Below are positions 1 to 7,829 of a stretch of 64,000 nucleotides of DNA, piece by piece. Source of the DNA: Saccharibacter sp. 17.LH.SD (lineage in GTDB: Bacteria > Pseudomonadota > Alphaproteobacteria > Acetobacterales > Acetobacteraceae). The first letter of the stretch is position 1. Each line of letters begins with the position of its first letter. The notes under the pieces were generated by a model that had not been told where the DNA came from, made no database searches, and worked only from the letters and a program-made list of their open reading frames with translations. The stretch lies in the NCBI RefSeq assembly GCF_009834805.1, contig NZ_WVHO01000011.1, positions 1-64,000 of the forward strand, read 5' to 3'. Position numbers and translations under genes: made by a program.

Positions 1-423
1 ATATTGACGTGCATCTGGCTTCCCTAACTCAAGGCTCTGAAACATCTTATCGACCACTTCATGGCCTTCTAGTCCCTGAGACGCATATTTCCTGATCTCT
101 TCAGGTGTGTTCCCTCGGGCAAGCTCCTCTTGGAAAACACCATATTGACGTGCATCTGGCTTCCCTAACTCAAGGCTCTGGAACATCTTATCGACTACTT
201 CATGGCCCTCCGGCCCCTGAGACGCATATTTCCTGATCTCTTCAGGTGTGTTCCCTCGGGCAAGCTCCTCTTGGAAAACACCATATTGACGTGCATCTGG
301 CTTCCCTAACTCAAGGCTCTGGAACATCTTATCGACTACTTCATGGCCCTCCGGCCCCTGAGACGCATATATTCTTATTTCTGAAGAGCTATCGCCTTGT
401 GCAAGCGCACCTTGAAATACACC
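1..423 (-). repeat. 141-bp coding tandem repeats (three near-identical copies)
   Basis: Units at 1-141, 142-282 and 283-423 start at the same motif exactly 141 bp apart, and a diverged fourth unit begins at 424. Units 1 and 2 differ at only a handful of bases. Units 2 and 3 are identical over roughly their first 85 bp and then diverge sharply. The period equals 47 codons, so copy number can change without breaking the frame. The array continues past the left edge. Confidence 0.9.
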
Positions 424-1503
424 ATATTGACGATCGTCAGGTTGACCTAAGTCGAGGCTTTTAAACATGTTCTCGACCGCTTCACGGCCTTCTTTGGAAA
501 AAGCAATTTCATGAATTGTTTGTTGGTAAGATTGTCCCGCTTGTATTTCTGAGAATATCTGTTGTTGTTGGGCATCATTAACAAAACCAAGCTTATCTTG
601 AAGTGTATTATGCAACCAACCTTGTAATTCTTTACTGTCAAGTATGCTCCCTTGAGTCTGAGACCAGTTTTGACCATTTGTTAATTTATCTGCAATACTA
701 TTCTTTAATGAGTCAGGAGCATCTCCTCCTGTCGCATTATGATAGAGCATATTTATAGAAGTGGTTACTTGAGGGCTGTGAGCAATCATTGCTCGAACAT
801 CTGAAAAACTCCCTCCATTTTCCAATATACTAAACATCTTATCTTGTTCGCCATCACTTGGATCACGCCCTAAGATGTCTTGTGTGTCTTGTGTCAGTGA
901 TGTTGCCATCACACCATAGGATAGTTGTTGGGTCGAGCCATCTGACGCCTGATAGGTTGCAATATTACCTGTTTGTTTAGAGATGAGATAATCAACTCTA
1001 TGACGACGATGATGGTGACGCACCGTTTCAAACTCATGCCCATTATAAGAATACCATGAATGTTTTGGCGGGCGGATGGGAAGATCCCATGGATTCCCCC
1101 AACCACTATCAGGTGAGGTCATAGGGCTAAAGTTGTTTACTTGGGACTGATTTCCATACTCATCATAATCAAAATTTCCGAAATATAGCGTTGGGCTATC
1201 TAACTCCTGTAAGATGTTGTGTTTTTCTAAAATGGCATGAGGAATATTCAACGTATTTAAGAGCGATGTCCCATCGGCTTTAACGGTAAAAGCCATGTCC
1301 TCAATAGAATGACCTTGATTATTGCTATTTGGCAATAAAGAAGGATGACTTCCCCCAGTTTTGTTATCCAATGACGTTGCGTCATCAGAAAAACCAGCAG
1401 CAGCACTTCTTTGAAAGATCGAATCATGATCTGATTTTAATGATGATGGTGTCGAAATGTTTTTATGGTGTGGGCCGGCAGAAAAAATATGGTTTTCATT
1501 CAT
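1..1503 (-). CDS. DUF4214-like tandem-repeat protein, 3' end missing
   Basis: An open frame of 501 codons runs from the ATG at 1503 to the left edge with no stop, so the protein is incomplete at its C-terminus. AAGGA lies 9 bases before the ATG. The N-terminal ~180 residues are low-complexity and rich in His, Ser and Asn, with no obvious signal peptide. A segment near residue 220 (LGRDPSDGEQ, then a Gly-containing helix and AHSPQ) resembles the DUF4214 pattern found in secreted and surface proteins. From about residue 345 the protein enters 47-residue (141 bp) repeats with a core like MFQSLELGKPDARQYG; four are visible, the inner ones almost identical. DUF4214 assignment and surface location are inference. 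It could be an adhesin, a type I-secreted protein or a large toxin-like protein; the missing C-terminus would decide. Confidence 0.75.
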   Translation of the reverse strand, partial: MNENHIFSAGPHHKNISTPSSLKSDHDSIFQRSAAAGFSDDATSLDNKTGGSHPSLLPNSNNQGHSIEDMAFTVKADGTSLLNTLNIPHAILEKHNILQELDSPTLYFGNFDYDEYGNQSQVNNFSPMTSPDSGWGNPWDLPIRPPKHSWYSYNGHEFETVRHHHRRHRVDYLISKQTGNIATYQASDGSTQQLSYGVMATSLTQDTQDILGRDPSDGEQDKMFSILENGGSFSDVRAMIAHSPQVTTSINMLYHNATGGDAPDSLKNSIADKLTNGQNWSQTQGSILDSKELQGWLHNTLQDKLGFVNDAQQQQIFSEIQAGQSYQQTIHEIAFSKEGREAVENMFKSLDLGQPDDRQYGVFQGALAQGDSSSEIRIYASQGPEGHEVVDKMFQSLELGKPDARQYGVFQEELARGNTPEEIRKYASQGPEGHEVVDKMFQSLELGKPDARQYGVFQEELARGNTPEEIRKYASQGLEGHEVVDKMFQSLELGKPDARQY

Positions 1504-2004
1504 CAAAACGATTCCTTAACAAATTATTTATGCGAAATATGCCATCCCTTTCTTTGTGGCAACTCTATTTTTAGAGCTTGGCGAATAAACGATATCAAAA
1601 GGCAGATTTGGATGCTCCAGTCTAAATCTGTAGGTAAGCTGAATCCCTAGGCTCACTGGTTTTTAGACGCCCCCCAAACTGCCTTTCAATAAGGCGCACT
1701 CCTCCCATCAGGCCACCCTAGAACTGAAAGAGTTTTATTTGTTCCTTTTCCGGAACGTACACAACCTCAAAATCCTTGATCTTAATATAGGAGGATTTCA
1801 AGTTTTGAACCCACGAACTAGTTTAAACAGCATGGCCTCGGGGTCGCGGTAGTCGATCCCATAACGGCAATGCCATCGCGCTGCTCACATTATCATTTCA
1901 CTATGAAAATGATATTACCTGAAACTATTCCCGAAAATCGCTCCACCCCTAAACCGATAACGACTTCTAATAAAAATCTCAATTTTGTCACGGAGCCGAG
2001 GAGC
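1504..2004. other. 501-bp region without a recognisable gene
   Basis: The stretch lies between the start of the repeat-protein gene and the end of lpxB and presumably carries the repeat-protein promoter. It contains an imperfect 10-bp inverted repeat at 1603-1630 (CAGATTTGGA against TCTAAATCTG, one wobble). On the minus strand a short open piece around 1800-1890 reads YGIDYRDPEAMLFKLVRGFK, with stops close on both sides; it could be a remnant of a lost gene, but I cannot place it in a family. No tRNA, ORF with a credible start, or insertion-sequence end was seen. Confidence 0.5.
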
Positions 2005-3219
2005 CTACCTTTCCAACTCTGAGAGAGGGGTATTCATCAAATCCATTACTTCATCAGCAGCAGCATCAGCAGGGGTTCTTTCCCCTGTTGGGGCAAGCTG
2101 CCCTAAAACATCCGCAAAAGCAGCACGCTGTGCATCGGCTATCTCTGGGTTTTTCAAAATTTCTGAAACTTTTTCCGCCAATTGCTTCGGCGTGCATTTC
2201 TCCTGCAACATTTCAGGCACCACTTCCCGCCCCGCAAGGAGATTTACCATAGCGACATAAGGCACTTTAATCATCCAGCGCGCGATCAAGGCAGAAAGAA
2301 GATTCACTTTGTAGGTAACGACCATCGGGACGTTTGCCATCGCCAGTTCTAACGTGGAGGTTCCTGACTTTGTCAATGCGCAACGTGCCGCCCGAAAAGC
2401 ATCATGCTTATCGTGAATATCCGCCACGATAATGGGATGACAGGGCCATTTCGCCACCATCTTCCTCACTTTTAAGGACATCACAGGCGTTACTGGAATA
2501 ACCGGACAAATATCTGGAAAATCACGGCGTAACAACTCCACCATTTTCCGGAAAATTGGCAAGAGTTTGGGAACTTCCGAACGTCGACTACCAGGCATAA
2601 GAATAATAACGGGACGGTGCCGTTCGATATCATGCCTTACAAAAAAACGTTCTGCATTTCCCTCCATAACCCCCGATTGAAGAACCGGATGGCCAACAAA
2701 ACGCCCTTCAAATCCACGTTGAGCAAACCATTCGGGCTCAAACGGCAACAGGCATAGGAGGCGATCCCACAAACCTTTATAACGACGCAGCCGTTTTTCT
2801 CGCCACGCCCACACTTGTGGTGCAACATAATGCAAGCGCCTTACCCCTAAGGGCTCAATACGTCGCAACAATCTCAGTGAAAATCCGGGGCTATCAATTG
2901 TAATGACAATATCAGGCCGCCGTAATTCAATATCCTGAACAGCTTCAATCATCCGCTGAGACAGAAGTTGTAAACGCGGTAATATTTCCACGAACCCCAT
3001 AACGGATAAATCACTCATGGGGAAAAGGCTCCGGAGGCCGAGGACTTCCATCCTACCGCCTCCAACTCCTGCAAACACCAAGGCAGGATCACGGCGATGC
3101 AACGCCTGCATAAGGCGTGCACCAATAATGTCACCGCTCGCCTCCCCTGCAAGAATCCAGATAACACGGCCATGATGATGCAGTGGCACTTGTCCTTGAA
3201 CAGGAACCATATGCACCAT
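2005..3219 (-). CDS. lpxB: Lipid-A-disaccharide synthase
   Basis: LpxB joins UDP-2,3-diacylglucosamine and lipid X to form the lipid A disaccharide at the inner face of the cytoplasmic membrane. The 404-residue protein has the diagnostic N-terminal IWILAGEASGD motif near residue 20, then ITIDSPGF, HYVAPQVWAWR and the GSRRSEV nucleotide-binding segment, and in the C-terminal half KSGTSTLELA. Length fits the family. The ATG at 3219 is preceded by AAGGAG at about 9 bases; a second ATG three codons in is possible. It follows pheT by 39 bp on the same strand, so probably shares the pheST transcript. Confidence 0.95.
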   Translation of the reverse strand: MVHMVPVQGQVPLHHHGRVIWILAGEASGDIIGARLMQALHRRDPALVFAGVGGGRMEVLGLRSLFPMSDLSVMGFVEILPRLQLLSQRMIEAVQDIELRRPDIVITIDSPGFSLRLLRRIEPLGVRRLHYVAPQVWAWREKRLRRYKGLWDRLLCLLPFEPEWFAQRGFEGRFVGHPVLQSGVMEGNAERFFVRHDIERHRPVIILMPGSRRSEVPKLLPIFRKMVELLRRDFPDICPVIPVTPVMSLKVRKMVAKWPCHPIIVADIHDKHDAFRAARCALTKSGTSTLELAMANVPMVVTYKVNLLSALIARWMIKVPYVAMVNLLAGREVVPEMLQEKCTPKQLAEKVSEILKNPEIADAQRAAFADVLGQLAPTGERTPADAAADEVMDLMNTPLSELER

Positions 3220-3258
3220 AACGTGTCTCTCCTTCTTCTTGCAGCCTTCTGGCTATGT

Positions 3259-5727
3259 CTAGCGCCGCAATGTCGCCCCAGTCGCTTTCTTTACAGCCTC
3301 TTCAACCGCTTGAGAGAAAGCTTCTAGTTGAACCTCTTTGAGACTCTCACCTTGAGGCTGCAACACCACTTCAATACCCAATGAACGGTATCCTTCAGGA
3401 AGACTCCCGCCCTCAAAAATATCGAATAGTCTCACATCCTCAATTAACTTACGATCTACGCCTCGCACAGCCCTAATAACATCCTGAATGGTAACTTCTT
3501 TTCCTGCAAGGAAAGCAAAGTCACGCCGCACAGGCTGTAAAGCCGACAAAATAGGTGGTGCTTTACGCTTTGTTTTAGACAGCGGAATATCATCCACCAG
3601 TAATTCAAAGATCGCTACACTACCTGTTCGACCGAAATGACGGGCAACACGCGGATGTAACTCACCAAATCGACCAAGAATTTTTTTAGGTCCTTGGCGT
3701 AATTGCCCTGACCGACCTGGATGATAATAGGCTGGAGCATCTGCCGTCGTGTTGAGCGAACTCTCCGATATAGAAATACTCTCTAATGCAGCGATTAGAT
3801 CTGCTTTTGCATCAATCCAACTCGGTTCAATCGCAGCATGCCCAGGAGCTCGCGCCGTTGTCCCACCACGGACTCCAGCCAAAACCAGATGTGCCCCCTT
3901 CTGGCCAAAACATGGCCCTAATTCGAAAAAGGAAGCTTCCCCAGCTACGCCAAAACCATGGGCTATATTCCGCTTCAATGCCGACAAAAGATTGATCAAC
4001 GGCGTTGGACGCAGTTGATTTAAATCCGTAGCAATCGGGTTCAACAAGCGTTCGCTTTCCGTCACATCATCAAACAGAGCGGCGTCCTGATCCGATACAA
4101 AGGAGAAGCCAATCGTTTCCATCATACCACGTGACGCGCAAAGACGACGTAATGCTCCATTACGTGCCTGTTGTGGTGTTAAGGCCGCAGCAGGAACCAT
4201 TGTCGTCTGAGGAAGAGGTACGGCAGGGACGGCATCCAAACCACGAAGACGTAAGATCTCTTCAATGAGATCAACCTCCGCTTCCACATCCGCGACATGA
4301 ACTGCCGCCATTTCCGCTTGCTCTTTAGAGAGACTCCTTGCCTGATCCAAGCTTTGACCTGACGCAATGTCGTTGCGCCATGACGGCACAGAAAAAACAG
4401 CCTTTTCTTCTGTCTGTTCTAGAACCTCAAAGCCTAACTTTTCTAAAGAAGCAACAGCATCACGAGCCGATACCTCAAGCCCACCAAAACTCTTCAGCCG
4501 TTCAAAACGCAAACCTGCACGACGCTGCCACTGGGGGACTTGTCCTGCTTCTGTTACCTCTGTTGCGATACCACCACAAAGCTCCAAAATGAGAGCCGTC
4601 GCCGCCTCTAATCCCTCTTTGACAAAGGCTGGATCAATCCCACGCTCAAAGCGGTAACGCGCGTCTGTTTGCACACCTAAACGCCGCCCGGTCAGCGCAA
4701 TTTGTACCGCATCAAAGAAAGCCGATTCCAAGAACACATCTGTTGTCATGTCATCAACAGCACTGTGCTCCCCACCAATAATACCTGCGAGAGATTGCAC
4801 ACCGTTCTCATCAACAATGACCAGATCTTGTGTACCCAACACATAGTCCTGCCCATCAAGAGCACGAAATGTCTCACGCGCCGCATGGGTGAGTGTCAAA
4901 CATTTCCCCTTAAGCTTCTGTGCATCAAATACATGAAGCGGGCGACCAAGGGCGATCATGAGATAATTCGTCACATCAACGAGCGCGGATTGTGGACGCA
5001 CACCAACACTCTCTAGGCGGCGTTTAAGCCACGCCGGACTCGGTCCATTTGTCACACCATGGATGAGCGTTCCCGTCACATAGGAGCAAGCTGGATGGTC
5101 AATATGCCACTTAATGGAGCTTTCTCCGTGACGTTCGACTTTAGCCGGCACATAGGGCTTTAACGTCCCAATCCCAGCTGCGGCTAAATCCCGTGCTATG
5201 CCACGCACACTGAGCGCATCACCTCGATTAGGCGTAATGGCAATATCAATGACAGGATCATCTAGCTTAGCATAACGCACATAGTCAGCCCCAATAGGAG
5301 CCTCTTCTGGGAGCTCGGCAATGCCGTTACTTTCTTCCCCTAACCCAAGCTCTTTCAGAGAACACAGCATTCCCCCGCTTGCTTGCCCACGAATTTTCCC
5401 AGCTTTGATCGTGATATCACTTCCTGGAATATACGTGCCGGGTGGCGCAAAAATAACATGCAACCCTGAACGCGCATTCGGTGCACCGCACACGACTTGC
5501 ACATCCTCAAATCCCGTACCCCCATCGACGCGACAAAGCTGTAAACGATCCGCATCTGGATGCCGTGTAGCCTCTTTAATAAGCGCTGTACGCAAACCGG
5601 AAAGACGCTTAGAAGGGTCATCGACTCCCTCTACTTCCAGACCAATCCGATTAAGTGTGGCGCATAATTCTTCAAGCGATACAGAAAAATCCAGATAATC
5701 CCGCAGCCATGAAAGTGAGAACTTCAT
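3259..5727 (-). CDS. pheT: Phenylalanine--tRNA ligase beta subunit
   Basis: PheT pairs with PheS in an alpha2-beta2 synthetase that charges tRNA-Phe. The 822 residues start MKFSLSWLRDYL, followed by the tRNA-binding EMAP-like domain (about 40-150), B3/B4 editing domain (SALVDVTNYLM, RPLHVFDAQ), B5 domain, the catalytic-like core (PLINLLSALKRN) and a C-terminal ferredoxin-fold anticodon-binding domain (PVRRDFAF). Between PSWRNDIA and EVDLIEEILRLRG lies an insertion of roughly 30 residues relative to E. coli, rich in Ala, Glu and Gln. It starts just after the pheS stop (1-bp gap), indicating translational coupling. Confidence 0.97.
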   Translation of the reverse strand: MKFSLSWLRDYLDFSVSLEELCATLNRIGLEVEGVDDPSKRLSGLRTALIKEATRHPDADRLQLCRVDGGTGFEDVQVVCGAPNARSGLHVIFAPPGTYIPGSDITIKAGKIRGQASGGMLCSLKELGLGEESNGIAELPEEAPIGADYVRYAKLDDPVIDIAITPNRGDALSVRGIARDLAAAGIGTLKPYVPAKVERHGESSIKWHIDHPACSYVTGTLIHGVTNGPSPAWLKRRLESVGVRPQSALVDVTNYLMIALGRPLHVFDAQKLKGKCLTLTHAARETFRALDGQDYVLGTQDLVIVDENGVQSLAGIIGGEHSAVDDMTTDVFLESAFFDAVQIALTGRRLGVQTDARYRFERGIDPAFVKEGLEAATALILELCGGIATEVTEAGQVPQWQRRAGLRFERLKSFGGLEVSARDAVASLEKLGFEVLEQTEEKAVFSVPSWRNDIASGQSLDQARSLSKEQAEMAAVHVADVEAEVDLIEEILRLRGLDAVPAVPLPQTTMVPAAALTPQQARNGALRRLCASRGMMETIGFSFVSDQDAALFDDVTESERLLNPIATDLNQLRPTPLINLLSALKRNIAHGFGVAGEASFFELGPCFGQKGAHLVLAGVRGGTTARAPGHAAIEPSWIDAKADLIAALESISISESSLNTTADAPAYYHPGRSGQLRQGPKKILGRFGELHPRVARHFGRTGSVAIFELLVDDIPLSKTKRKAPPILSALQPVRRDFAFLAGKEVTIQDVIRAVRGVDRKLIEDVRLFDIFEGGSLPEGYRSLGIEVVLQPQGESLKEVQLEAFSQAVEEAVKKATGATLRR

Positions 5728-5728
5728 A

Positions 5729-6799
5729 TCAGAATCCCTCCGTCAAGGTTGCCGGGGAAAGCGCTGAAAAACCGTAGTGACGTAACCAACGTAAATCACT
5801 TTCATAGAAAGAACGTAAATCAGGTATTCCGTTTTTCAGCATCGCTAAACGTTCTACCCCCATCCCAAAGGCAAAACCCTGCCAACGCTGCGGATCCAAA
5901 CCACAATTGGCCAGTACGCGCGGATGCACCATTCCTGCACCGAGCACTTCAAGCCAATCAGCCCCCGCACCAATCTCTCCACTCGTTTTTGACCAGCCTA
6001 TGTCAATTTCCATAGAAGGCTCTGTAAAAGGGAAATAGGATGCACGAAATCTTACAGGCAACTCAGGTTTATTAAAGAAAACACGTAAAAATTCGATGAG
6101 ACACCCTTTGAGATGCCCCAAGGTAATGCCTTCCTCAACGACCAATCCCTCACATTGATGAAACATTGGAGAATGAGTCGCATCATGATCTGCACGATAC
6201 GTGCGACCAGGCGCGATGATCCGCACAGGGGCGCCATCATCAAGCATCGTACGAATTTGTACCCCTGACGTTTGTGTTCTTAAGACCCGTGCTTCTTCCT
6301 TCCCCGCTTCTGGGGGCAAATAAAATGTATCTTGTTCTGTACGCGCAGGATGGTGTGCCGGTGTATTCAATGCTGAGAAATTATGCCACTGCGTTTCAAC
6401 ATCCGGGCCTTCGGCGACACGAAAATTCATCGCAGAAAAAATTGTTGTTATTTCTTCAATCGTACGACTGATAGGATGAATCTTCCCCTGAACTGGTACT
6501 GTTGGTGGCTGCGTAACATCAACACGTTCTTGCTGGAGACGTTGTTGAAGGGCCTCTTCCTCAATTTCTTTTCCACGCTCTTCAATCAAGGCCGTAAGCT
6601 CATCACGCAAACGATTCAATGATTGCCCACGTTCTTTACGCTCTTGCGGGGAAAAACTACCAAGCTGACGCAATAACGCCGTCAGCTTACCAGAACGCCC
6701 TAGAGTACTCACACGAACGGCATCCCACTCTACTTGCGTGTGAGCAGCCGTAAGGGCCGAAAGTGTCTCTCTTTTCAACGTTTCGAGGTCGTTGGCCAT
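5729..6799 (-). CDS. pheS: Phenylalanine--tRNA ligase alpha subunit
   Basis: Catalytic subunit of phenylalanyl-tRNA synthetase. An N-terminal coiled-coil (about residues 1-90) precedes the class II core: HPISRTIEEI, motif 2 around FRASYFPFTEPSMEID and motif 3 GFAFGMGVERLAML near the C-terminus. I chose the ATG at 6799 (MANDLETLKRE, 356 residues): GGAAG sits 8 bases upstream, and an in-frame TTG at 6820 would fall inside the terminator T-run. First gene of the pheS-pheT-lpxB run; the terminator immediately upstream suggests that expression depends on readthrough or an internal promoter. Confidence 0.95.
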   Translation of the reverse strand: MANDLETLKRETLSALTAAHTQVEWDAVRVSTLGRSGKLTALLRQLGSFSPQERKERGQSLNRLRDELTALIEERGKEIEEEALQQRLQQERVDVTQPPTVPVQGKIHPISRTIEEITTIFSAMNFRVAEGPDVETQWHNFSALNTPAHHPARTEQDTFYLPPEAGKEEARVLRTQTSGVQIRTMLDDGAPVRIIAPGRTYRADHDATHSPMFHQCEGLVVEEGITLGHLKGCLIEFLRVFFNKPELPVRFRASYFPFTEPSMEIDIGWSKTSGEIGAGADWLEVLGAGMVHPRVLANCGLDPQRWQGFAFGMGVERLAMLKNGIPDLRSFYESDLRWLRHYGFSALSPATLTEGF

Positions 6800-6818
6800 A
6801 CGCTTATCTTCCACCACC

Positions 6819-6858
6819 AAAAAAGACGGGCCACCCCGCTTTTGCAGGGCAGCCCGCC
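6819..6858 (-). terminator. Intrinsic terminator/attenuator between rplT and pheS
   Basis: On the minus strand a 15-bp GC-rich stem (arms 6844-6858 and 6825-6839, with a few G-U pairs) closes an AAAA loop and is followed by six T residues at 6824-6819. That is a classical rho-independent terminator ending 20 bases before the pheS ATG. In E. coli pheST is controlled by attenuation at the same place, downstream of rplT. I found no Phe-rich leader peptide ahead of the stem, so regulation here is inferred only from position. Confidence 0.8.
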
Positions 6859-6866
6859 AGTCATAG

Positions 6867-6896
6867 GCCTTTCTATACAGTTAATTATAGAAAGGC
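6867..6896 (-). other. Hairpin just downstream of rplT
   Basis: A perfect 11-bp inverted repeat (GCCTTTCTATA / TATAGAAAGGC) with an 8-base loop lies 28 bp after the rplT stop and just before the terminator-like stem. It lacks a T-run, so it is more likely an mRNA 3'-end stabiliser or an upstream element of the pheST attenuator than a terminator itself. Confidence 0.55.
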
Positions 6897-6923
6897 AGCC
6901 AGATACCAGCTGTAAAATTTCTC

Positions 6924-7277
6924 TTACAGGGCCGCCTGGGCTTTACGTACGATCTCAGCAAAAGCAGCTGCATCATCATAAGCGATAGCAGCAAGCACTT
7001 TACGATCGATTTCAATACCAGCCTTATTGAGCCCGTTAATGAAGCGGCTATAGGTCAGGCCATGTTCACGCACAGCGGCACTGATACGTTGAATCCACAA
7101 AGAGCGAAATTCGCGCTTCTTGTTGCGACGATCGCGATAAGCGTAACGTAACGCCTTTTCAACGCGCTCTAACGCAATACGGTAATTTGTGGAAGAACGC
7201 CCACGATAGCCCTTAGCGAGCTCGAGAACTTTCTTATGACGGGCGTGGGTTGTTGTACCCCGTTTAACACGTGCCAT
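6924..7277 (-). CDS. rplT: 50S ribosomal protein L20
   Basis: L20 binds 23S rRNA early in 50S assembly. The 117-residue product has the family start [16 protein letters not shown], the basic helix containing GYRGR and [12 protein letters not shown], and the C-terminal globular part with [16 protein letters not shown]. Length is exactly typical. It follows rpmI by 14 bp. In many bacteria L20 represses the rpmI-rplT mRNA through its leader; whether that happens here cannot be read from the sequence. Confidence 0.98.
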   Translation of the reverse strand: MARVKRGTTTHARHKKVLELAKGYRGRSSTNYRIALERVEKALRYAYRDRRNKKREFRSLWIQRISAAVREHGLTYSRFINGLNKAGIEIDRKVLAAIAYDDAAAFAEIVRKAQAAL

Positions 7278-7291
7278 AGTTTCTTAACTCC

Positions 7292-7495
7292 TTATGACAG
7301 CCCGTAGGGTGCCCACTGCTTGACGGTACGCGCATCCATGTCCGTCATTGTCTGAGGACCACGGTTGCTGCGTTTCATCTTTTGAGGGCGATTAATCAGG
7401 CCATGGCGCTTGTTACCCGGACCACACGTCACCTTACCGGTCGCGGTGATTTTAAACCGCTTTTTGACCGAAGACTTCGTCTTCATCTTAGGCAT
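7292..7495 (-). CDS. rpmI: 50S ribosomal protein L35
   Basis: A 67-residue basic protein starting [15 protein letters not shown] with [11 protein letters not shown] in the middle, the L35 hallmarks. The ATG at 7495 has GAGGAG 6 bases upstream, so the longer in-frame extension to 7546 is rejected. It forms an rpmI-rplT pair; infC, which often precedes this pair in other bacteria, is not adjacent (gcd lies divergently upstream). Confidence 0.97.
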   Translation of the reverse strand: MPKMKTKSSVKKRFKITATGKVTCGPGNKRHGLINRPQKMKRSNRGPQTMTDMDARTVKQWAPYGLS

Positions 7496-7829
7496 TTTGA
7501 TCTCCTCTATACAAGTAGGCTCCCCAGCAGAACCGAGCAACCCCACGGCCGGGCATGCCTTACTAGAGCCCGGGCGCGTGAATTAGTGGCGTGCTTATAG
7601 GGGGTTTCCCTAACAATCTCAAGGACGAATCATCGCCTCACGCCATCATTCCTTAAAAAATCCCTTTGACCCCCACAATCCCTAAATTTCGCGTCATTTT
7701 TATGACATAGATCAAAATTGGGACCTATCATAACTTGACCCCATGCCCTATCTCTGTGCTTTAAACAAAGGTGAACCCGTTTTAATCTTTTTTAGTTACG
7801 CGCTTTTTAGTCGTAGGTTGAGGTTTCTC
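7496..7829. other. Divergent promoter region between rpmI and gcd
   Basis: The 334-bp gap holds the rpmI promoter and leader on the minus strand and the gcd upstream region on the plus strand. Near 7702-7715 the plus strand has ATAGATCAA inside a TTTTATGACATAGATCAAAATT-like context, a perfect FNR/CRP-type right half-site with a poor left half. A possible gcd -35 (TTGACC) follows at about 7735 without a convincing -10. No other gene was seen. Confidence 0.45.
7594..7622 (-). promoter_or_regulatory. Sigma-70 promoter for rpmI-rplT
   Basis: Minus strand: -35 TTGAGA (7622-7617), 17-bp spacer, -10 TATAAG (7599-7594), very close to the sigma-70 consensus. Transcription would start near 7587 and give a leader of about 90 bases before rpmI. 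Confidence 0.65.

Noticed and set aside
1780-1860. Possible tRNA T-arm (GTGGGTTCAAAA) on the minus strand
   Set aside because: The loop looks T-arm-like, but the 3' half of the stem does not pair and no acceptor or anticodon arm can be built.
6799-6862. Leader-peptide ORF (MTGGLPCKSGV...WWWK) across the pheS terminator
   Set aside because: It starts inside or beside the terminator stem, has few Phe codons and no Shine-Dalgarno, so it does not fit an attenuator leader peptide.
7743-7829. 29-residue N-terminal extension of gcd
   Set aside because: No ribosome-binding site and family members start at the equivalent of 7830, which has GAGG at good spacing.
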